The notes below the pieces were generated by a model. It did not search any database and was not told the origin of the DNA. It saw only the letters and a program-made list of their open reading frames with translations. Both the position numbers and the translations under genes were made by a program. A stretch of 64,000 nt of DNA, from positions 124,001-188,000 of the forward strand of contig MKTZ01000027.1 of NCBI GenBank assembly GCA_001898505.1, read 5' to 3'. Positions 59,360 to 64,000 of the stretch are shown here, one piece after another; the first letter of the stretch is position 1, and the number at the start of each line of letters is the position of its first letter. The DNA comes from Sphingobacteriales bacterium 50-39 (GTDB taxonomy: Bacteria > Bacteroidota > Bacteroidia > Chitinophagales > Chitinophagaceae).

Positions 59360-60193
59360 TCAGGAGCCGGCCCGGAACAATTCGTTCAATTGGGCATGAG
59401 GCGTTGCCGTCGCTGTATAGGAGAAGCTGCCTTTTCGCCGGATCTCTTCTGCTGCGTTGATGAGGGCTGCATAGGCGGCCCTGGCCAGGGATGATCCAAG
59501 GCTTATCCTTTTGACGCCCATTTCTTCCAGCTCCTTCAGGGTGAGATTACCGAGGGACAATACATTGACGGGTTTGGGGGCTACGGCTTTGACAACGGCT
59601 TCGATCTCTTCCCTGGTCTTTAATCCGGGAGCGAACAGGACATCTGCGCCGGCCTCGGCAAAAGCTGTCAGACGACGGATGGTATCGGGAAGATCGGAGC
59701 GGCCGTGGAGGAAATTTTCCGCCCTGGCTGTCAGGATGAAGGGAAAAGGGAGGCCGCGGGCTGCCTGTACGGCTGCGCGTACCCGCTGTACAGACAACTC
59801 AAATGGATAGATTGGGTCATTTTCCTTTCCTGTGGCGTCTTCGATGGAGCCGCCGACGGCGCCTGCCTCTGCTGCCATCAAGATGGTTTGGGCGCAGTAT
59901 TCCGGGTCGTCGCCATAGCCATTTTCCAGATCGGCCGACAAAGGCAGGGAAGTGGCTGCTGCGATGGATCGTACGTTCTCCAGCGCTTCTTCACGGGTGA
60001 CTACTCCATCCCCATCGGGTTTGCCGATGGAGAAGGACATGCCTGCGCTGGTGGTGGCCAGCGCTTTGAACCCCCTGTTTGCCAGGACCTTTGCCGAGCC
60101 GGCGTCCCAGGGATTGGGTATGACAAAAATACCGGGTCCTGCGTGTAGTTGAGAAAAGGCTGCCGCCCGGGCGGCCTGAGAAGAAGGTGCCAT
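59360..60193 (-). CDS. Isocitrate lyase/PEP mutase-superfamily enzyme
   Basis: A 277-residue TIM-barrel enzyme. It shows FVIPNPWDAGSAKVLANRGF, the metal-binding LPLSADLENGYGDDPE (the D-x-D/E-x-GYG motif), GGSIEDATGKEN and ILTARAENFL. The KKCGH motif of true isocitrate lyases is absent, so it belongs to the PEP mutase-like group, which includes phosphonopyruvate hydrolase, oxaloacetate decarboxylase and 2-methylisocitrate lyase-like enzymes. Exact reaction unknown. Monocistronic. Confidence 0.87.
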   Translation of the reverse strand: MAPSSQAARAAAFSQLHAGPGIFVIPNPWDAGSAKVLANRGFKALATTSAGMSFSIGKPDGDGVVTREEALENVRSIAAATSLPLSADLENGYGDDPEYCAQTILMAAEAGAVGGSIEDATGKENDPIYPFELSVQRVRAAVQAARGLPFPFILTARAENFLHGRSDLPDTIRRLTAFAEAGADVLFAPGLKTREEIEAVVKAVAPKPVNVLSLGNLTLKELEEMGVKRISLGSSLARAAYAALINAAEEIRRKGSFSYTATATPHAQLNELFRAGS

Positions 60194-60458
60194 ATGATAA
60201 GATAGAATTTCCTACAATTTAGAGAATACTCCTGACATAGGGTTGACAGTAACTGATCGTTCCTTTGTAAGGAGAACAAAAAGTATATGAACAACAACTT
60301 TTATAAAGACAACGATCAGCCTGCGGCCCGGAGTGTGCAGTTCGGGGTTTTAGGCATCGAGGATGCGGGGGGATGCCCGGAGATATCCCTGGAACTCCTG
60401 TCTACCTCCTCCGCGGCCTGGGCATGGTTGTTCTTCTGCGGGAAGGAGACCGATCATA

Positions 60459-60986
60459 CTATTGCTGAACAGTATCCATTACCATTACTCTGATGAGGGG
60501 CCGTCCGCCCAGTAGAATTTTTGCCCTGTGCGGGATCAGGGGGTCAAACCTGTCCGGTGTCAGGAACAACACCAGCAGGACCAGGAGGGGATATAGGGCA
60601 AATACGATGGTGCTGACCCAGATCTCGGCGGGTATAAACCATCCCGGACCCGTCTGCACCATCCATACAAGATCATACGTAATGAAAGGACCTATCAGCA
60701 GGGCGAACAGCAACAGAAAGAATTGATTTCTGCTCAGGAGCAGGTGTCCCTTGTTCAGTGCCATCAGCAGACGGGCTTCGTCTTCCAGCTCGCGCAGCTC
60801 CTCTTTATAAAAGCTACGGATAGTGGTGGCATAGAATTGTCCAAAATCCCCATTTTCTTCCAGGTGGTTCTCGATGAGGATGCAGATATGATCCAGCAGA
60901 TTCATACGCATGCTTTCCGTCTCGATGCCCCGCTGGCGGAGGTCGCTGAGTATGAGGTCTATCTGTTGGTCGTTTAGCTGATACAT
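60459..60986 (-). CDS. Two-helix membrane protein paired with a PadR regulator
   Basis: A 175-residue protein: soluble N-terminal helices (LILSDLRQRGIETESMRMNL; FYKEELRELEDEARLLMALN) and two membrane helices (QFFLLLFALLIGPFITYDLV; STIVFALYPLLVLLVLFLTP). Such proteins, encoded right after PadR-type genes, resemble DUF1700-like partners found in Bacteroidota and Firmicutes. Its ATG overlaps the PadR stop (TGATG). It may anchor or modulate the regulator, or be its main target. No enzymatic motif seen. Confidence 0.75.
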   Translation of the reverse strand: MYQLNDQQIDLILSDLRQRGIETESMRMNLLDHICILIENHLEENGDFGQFYATTIRSFYKEELRELEDEARLLMALNKGHLLLSRNQFFLLLFALLIGPFITYDLVWMVQTGPGWFIPAEIWVSTIVFALYPLLVLLVLFLTPDRFDPLIPHRAKILLGGRPLIRVMVMDTVQQ

Positions 60987-61327
60987 CAGGCCATTTTTGG
61001 TTTTATTTCCAATAAGGCGATCATCGTATCCATAAAATTGGTCAGTTCCTTCAATTTTTCACGGGTGGCTGCTTTGCCGGTGGGGCTCAGGCTATAATAC
61101 TTTCTTACCCTCTTCCCAATGTACTCCACTTCCGTGGTCACCAGTCCATCTGCTTCCAGCGCGTGCAATGTCGGGTATAAAGCTCCTTCCGTGATCTGGA
61201 TCTTGTCACGTGTCAGCTCCTTTACCTTCTGGGTGATCTCATAACCGTACATCTTTTTATTGTCGGTGAGGAGCTTCAACACGATGGTCTTTAATGTGCC
61301 CTTTAACAATTCCGGAGAATAGGTCAT
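60986..61327 (-). CDS. PadR-family transcriptional regulator
   Basis: A 113-residue winged-helix repressor: ELLKGTLKTIVLKLLTDNKK, MYGYEITQKVKELT, the recognition region ITEGALYPTLHALEADGLVT and the wing KRVRKYYSLSPTGK, then a C-terminal dimerisation helix. Start at 61327 (MTYSPELL); the longer frame adds 59 non-homologous residues that overlap the upstream gene. It lies 38 bp after the GldL-like gene and is coupled to the membrane protein downstream. Probably autoregulatory. Confidence 0.92.
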   Translation of the reverse strand: MTYSPELLKGTLKTIVLKLLTDNKKMYGYEITQKVKELTRDKIQITEGALYPTLHALEADGLVTTEVEYIGKRVRKYYSLSPTGKAATREKLKELTNFMDTMIALLEIKPKMA

Positions 61328-61365
61328 GGTGTAAGAATTCGTATGACGAATATACATACTATAGT

Positions 61366-61665
61366 TCACTCTGTCCTGAACACCTTGTTCAGGATATGGT
61401 TGGTGTGTTTTAGCGTGCTGGTGAGCTCTTTTGCTTTCTCTTCGCTCAATGGAGTAACGGAAGGCTCTTCTGGCCCGGGTGCTTCTTCCGGCTGCTTGCC
61501 CCATTCCATCAACCCATATAAAAAGAAGATGCCCACTTCTGTCAGCAGTCCTGCTGTCAGGGCGATACTGCCGTAGTCCTTATGTTCCAGTTTGGCCCAG
61601 GCGCCGAATATTACTACGGCTGCTGCAAATGAATACACGGTGTTGATCAGTTTTTCGAGACGCAT
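61366..61665 (-). CDS. GldL-like small membrane protein
   Basis: A 99-residue protein with two membrane helices (INTVYSFAAAVVIFGAWAKL and IALTAGLLTEVGIFFLYGLM) and a charged C-terminal tail (LSEEKAKELTSTLKHTNHIL). The helices match the N-terminal half of GldL, the motor subunit of the type IX secretion/gliding machinery, which has the same AAVVIxGAxxK and TExxIFF pattern. True GldL is over 200 residues and sits beside gldM; neither holds here. It is probably a paralogue of unknown role, in one operon with PadR. Confidence 0.7.
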   Translation of the reverse strand: MRLEKLINTVYSFAAAVVIFGAWAKLEHKDYGSIALTAGLLTEVGIFFLYGLMEWGKQPEEAPGPEEPSVTPLSEEKAKELTSTLKHTNHILNKVFRTE

Positions 61666-61769
61666 AGTTGTTTGTTTTTAACGTAGAGATTCATTGCATA
61701 AGACAAATATACATAAGAATTAGATGTATTAAAATAAAAAAATCCTTTTTTTGGGGAGATAGGTCATAT

Positions 61770-62492
61770 CTATTTCTCCGCCAACGCCGTGAGTCCTGTG
61801 ATCATATAGGACTGATCAACAAAATTTTGAGGTTTGCGGTCGTGTTTGTAGAGCCAGGAGATGGCTTTTTTTATGAAGGAGGAGTAGAGTATCCTTCTTT
61901 TTTTGTTGGAGAGCCCGGACCTGTTGAGCCATAAGGCGAGCATTTGACCAAGGCTGGCATTCCATCCGCCCAAGGCATTCACCTGTATATTCCTGTAACC
62001 CGAATTGAGGAGGTGCTTTTCGAGAGAAAAGGGTGTATACCGGTATTCATCATACGGCATATCGTGCAGGGGCCATAAAAAGGGGACGGTGATAAACACG
62101 TGTCCGCCTTTTCTCAATACCCGGTGGGTCTCTTTTAACAGCATGGCCGGGTCGAAGCAATGTTCCAACACTTCTGTCAGCATCACGGAGTCCATACATT
62201 CTTCGGCGAGGGGGATAGTTTGGCCATCCCAGAGCAGGTCGGGTCTTGTCGTGGAATAGGTGTCGGCGACCGGTGTATCCAGATCCAGCCCTACATATTT
62301 TTCAGTATGTCCCTGTGGCTGTAGCAATATTTCCCTATAGGGCATCTTTCCACACCCCACATCCAGCAGGATGCCTGTAAGATATTGCCGGTGCTGTCGT
62401 ATGGCTTCCAGGATGGAAGTCCGTGCGTAATACCTGTCAATCGTGCCTAAGCTAAAATCCGGAGAAAGATAATCTTTAACAGATGGAGGCAT
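61770..62492 (-). CDS. Class I SAM-dependent methyltransferase
   Basis: A 240-residue enzyme with the Methyltransf_11 motifs: GILLDVGCGKMPYREIL (SAM glycine loop), KYVGLDLDTPVA (acidic ribose-binding residue), SVMLTEVLEHCFDPAMLLKE and VLRKGGHVFITVPFLWPLHD. Related proteins methylate sugars or cell-surface glycans, or small molecules; the target is unknown. It starts 20 bp after the DUF92 gene and is probably co-transcribed. Confidence 0.87.
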   Translation of the reverse strand: MPPSVKDYLSPDFSLGTIDRYYARTSILEAIRQHRQYLTGILLDVGCGKMPYREILLQPQGHTEKYVGLDLDTPVADTYSTTRPDLLWDGQTIPLAEECMDSVMLTEVLEHCFDPAMLLKETHRVLRKGGHVFITVPFLWPLHDMPYDEYRYTPFSLEKHLLNSGYRNIQVNALGGWNASLGQMLALWLNRSGLSNKKRRILYSSFIKKAISWLYKHDRKPQNFVDQSYMITGLTALAEK

Positions 62493-62512
62493 GCTATCAG
62501 ATTATTTTTTTC

Positions 62513-63259
62513 CTATATCCAACTACTGTGCCAAGCTAAAAGCCCTCCCAGCAGTCCTGCTGCGAGGGTGTTGAGGAAGTTGACCATATCATTGCCAAGC
62601 CAGCCCTTTCTTTCCAGGGAGGCGCCCAATATGGAATCCGTGAGATTGCCGATGGCGCCTGACAATACAATGATCCAAAACCCGCCGTTCCAGCTGTGGC
62701 CGGCTGCATACAGGAGTGCGATGAGCGAGGAGCCGGCTACGCCGATCAGCGTGCCTTCCAGGCTGACGACGCCGTCTAGTCCCCGCCGGTCACGTCTCCA
62801 GGTCAGGATATTATAATAGTGGCGACCATATACCATGCCCAGCTCGGAGCTCAGGGTATCTGCCGTCGCGGAGGAAAGGCTTGCGGCCATTGCTATTTCC
62901 AGCACCGGCTGCTGACCGGGCCAGTACATTATGCTTAGACCGGCGAGGGCGGCGACGCCGCCATTGGCCAGCACCTGTCCCGTGGTACGGGTGGGCTGGG
63001 CTGCCGCGCCTTTTTGATCTAGGGAACCCGGGGTATCTTTCGATGGGCCAGCTTTGGCGTGCCAGCTGGTGGCGGCCGTGCCCAGGACGAAAAAAGCGGC
63101 CAGCATCAATATGCCTGTGCAGCCACCTCCGGTGTATACGAGCCAGCCTACTACGCCTCCGGTGAATGCGGCGGGAACGGTCAGTTTCTTCCACCGGATA
63201 CTGGCGGCCATCCCTACTAACAATGATAACAATACGATAATTTGCCCTGACGAGTGCAT
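62513..63259 (-). CDS. DUF92-family membrane protein
   Basis: A 248-residue inner-membrane protein with six or so helices. DUF92 signatures: RWKKLTVPAAFTGGVVGWLV, AAFFVLGTAATSWHAKAG, AASLSSATADTLSSELGMVY, and SGAIGNLTDSILGASLERKG, with NFLNTLAAGLLGGLL at the end. Family relatives are isoprenoid-lipid kinases such as VTE6 and VTE5-like proteins, but bacterial members are uncharacterised. The leader holds a -7 box (63289-63296) and a strong Shine-Dalgarno sequence inside a hairpin (63270-63284), unusual for this phylum. Confidence 0.87.
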   Translation of the reverse strand: MHSSGQIIVLLSLLVGMAASIRWKKLTVPAAFTGGVVGWLVYTGGGCTGILMLAAFFVLGTAATSWHAKAGPSKDTPGSLDQKGAAAQPTRTTGQVLANGGVAALAGLSIMYWPGQQPVLEIAMAASLSSATADTLSSELGMVYGRHYYNILTWRRDRRGLDGVVSLEGTLIGVAGSSLIALLYAAGHSWNGGFWIIVLSGAIGNLTDSILGASLERKGWLGNDMVNFLNTLAAGLLGGLLAWHSSWI

Positions 63260-63269
63260 GATTGGATTA

Positions 63270-63284
63270 CCTCCTGTAAGGAGG
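63270..63284 (-). promoter_or_regulatory. Shine-Dalgarno AGGAGG sequestered in a hairpin
   Basis: Minus strand CCTCCT-TAC-AGGAGG, a 6-bp inverted repeat; the 3' arm is a consensus ribosome-binding site 10 nt before the ATG of the DUF92 gene. Confidence 0.55.
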
Positions 63285-63288
63285 CGGA

Positions 63289-63296
63289 CAAAGATA
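63289..63296 (-). promoter_or_regulatory. -7 element TATCTTTG of the DUF92 gene
   Basis: Perfect TAnnTTTG match on the minus strand, placing the transcript start close to the 5' arm of the hairpin at 63270-63284. Confidence 0.6.
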
Positions 63297-63302
63297 ACCC
63301 AT

Positions 63303-63542
63303 TCAAATCCGTGTATCAGGGATTATATCCGGCAGGACCTCCGCGTGACAGCCCAGCTCCCTTAACAGCCGTATGACCCGGTATGTTTCCACATATCCTG
63401 TGAGGGATAGTATCCGCAATATCCTGTCACAGTCTTCGAGGTCAAAATTCGCCTCGTAGCCTGTAAAAGCCGCATGTATCCGTTCGAGCAGGGCCTGCGC
63501 CTCTCGCTGATCTTTTACGTCGGTGATAAAGACTTCCACCAT
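63303..63542 (-). CDS. Small hypothetical protein with HMA/ferredoxin-like texture
   Basis: A 79-residue soluble protein: VEVFITDVKDQREAQALLER, FDLEDCDRILRILSL, then RVIRLLRELGCHAEVLPD. The strand-helix-strand-strand-helix-strand order is like small ferredoxin-fold proteins, although the CxxC metal motif of HMA domains is lacking. Proteins of this kind are common in Bacteroidota; function unknown. It ends 43 bp before the DUF92 ATG, but a promoter lies between them. Confidence 0.65.
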   Translation of the reverse strand: MVEVFITDVKDQREAQALLERIHAAFTGYEANFDLEDCDRILRILSLTGYVETYRVIRLLRELGCHAEVLPDIIPDTRI

Positions 63543-63594
63543 GGCTGTAAGTTACATTCAATCCCCTTTTTATACAGGGGGGTATTACGACATA

Positions 63595-64000
63595 TTACGG
63601 GTTGATCGTGACATTTTTCCCTTCCAGATAAGCGGGCAGCATATCGCCAATGAGAGCGGTCCAGCCTGCGACAAAATTTTCTCTCCGGAAGTCGGGTAGA
63701 GCAGGGAATGTTTCGATCCCTTCGTGTGTCAGCTTTAGCCTTGTCTTATTTCCTTCTGCAAACAATTCGAATGTGACAAAGGATAGCCCTTCGTACCCCT
63801 TATATGTCCAGCTGTATTTCAGCTTGCGACCTGTCACCACTTCTGTCACCTTACAAAGATGAAGATATATACGGCCTTCATTATTACCCTCGAACTGGAA
63901 TTCAAATCCTACTTCGGGTCTGAAGTCGCTGACATCAAAATACCATTGCTTCATTTCATTCTTGTCGCTAATGGCCTTCCAGACCCTTTCTACGGGCGCC
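63595..64000 (-). CDS. AHSA1/SRPBCC-like protein (5' end outside window)
   Basis: Open from the window edge: APVERVWKAISDK precedes NEMKQWYFDVSDFRPEVGFE in the same frame, so the Met at 63954 is internal and the gene starts beyond 64000. The visible 135 codons cover most of the Bet v1-like fold (LKYSWTYKGYEGLSFVTFEL; HEGIETFPALPDFRRENF), with a C-terminal helix (AGWTALIGDMLPAYLEGKN). It is like the environmental-stress or Hsp90-activator-like SRPBCC proteins of Bacteroidota, often paired with ArsR regulators. The expected partner is off the window. Confidence 0.87.
   Translation of the reverse strand, partial: APVERVWKAISDKNEMKQWYFDVSDFRPEVGFEFQFEGNNEGRIYLHLCKVTEVVTGRKLKYSWTYKGYEGLSFVTFELFAEGNKTRLKLTHEGIETFPALPDFRRENFVAGWTALIGDMLPAYLEGKNVTINP

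Noticed and set aside
60287-60493. A 68-codon plus-strand ORF with an AGGAG-like upstream sequence
   Set aside because: Composition is unlike a folded protein, it overlaps the end of the membrane gene on the other strand, and nothing resembling it is known to me. The 265-bp gap otherwise shows nothing.
1-64000. Search for mobile elements, tRNA/rRNA genes, phage genes and defence systems
   Set aside because: No transposase, integrase, terminal repeats, tRNA-like sequence or known defence gene was seen. The SUKH-like ORF alone does not make a toxin-immunity locus.

Overview
The window looks like a chromosomal segment of a Bacteroidota bacterium, most likely family Chitinophagaceae. The evidence is two giant secreted proteins with Por-type (type IX secretion) C-terminal sorting domains, SusC/FecA-like TonB receptors, LytTR/LytS two-component pairs, a GldL-like protein, TAnnTTTG-type -7 promoter elements, almost no Shine-Dalgarno sequences, and a moderately high GC content. 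I saw no tRNA, rRNA, CRISPR array, transposase or phage gene.

Layout. 1-2.7 kb: the 5' part of a CzcA/CusA heavy-metal RND pump and a small secreted protein. 2.9-10.4 kb: a giant secreted DUF3494/protease/MBG protein whose stop codon overlaps the start of a TPR-sensor adenylate cyclase. 10.8-14.5 kb: an MFS/NTT-like transporter with HEAT repeats, a stand-alone cyclic-nucleotide-binding protein and an HD hydrolase. 14.7-20 kb: a giant FG-GAP/IPT surface protein. 20-29.3 kb: a stress locus with a TolC-adaptor-RND pump, a rhodanese, a Crp/Fnr regulator, an OsmC protein and a decayed sulfide:quinone oxidoreductase-like gene. 29.3-47 kb: single genes and small operons (SDRs, OmpA, tandem DoxX, TonB receptor, SRPBCC, thioesterase, VOC, MacB-like permease, class C beta-lactamase fold, DinB). 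47.5-56.4 kb: a long minus-strand run (sensor kinase, LytTR regulator, cytochrome c lipoprotein, IPT membrane protein, 35-residue ORF, cysteine-synthase-like enzyme, CPBP protease, sugar dehydrogenase-cytochrome c, flavin monooxygenase, dead hydrolase). 56.6-64 kb: a TonB-like barrel, PEP-mutase-like enzyme, PadR operon, methyltransferase, DUF92 protein and a partial SRPBCC gene.

The most interesting observation is a local regulon. Three perfect 16-bp palindromes, CGTGAC-N4-GTCACG, lie upstream of the efflux operon, between the divergent rhodanese and crp genes, and upstream of osmC. They keep the GTGA-N6-TCAC geometry of E. coli CRP sites. The local Crp/Fnr protein has the matching Arg-Glu-x3-Arg recognition helix, no recognisable cAMP pocket, and a Cys-x5-Cys pair in its sensor domain. 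At three promoters the palindrome centre is exactly 33 bp upstream of the centre of the -7 element. I infer a thiol/reactive-sulfur or redox regulon. Its SQR-like member has lost two internal segments.

Several genes look broken: the SQR-like gene, the partner of the rhodanese, an SH3-like secreted protein, an alpha/beta hydrolase and a UbiA-like membrane protein. This points to recent local gene decay or, for the simple frameshift, a possible sequence error.
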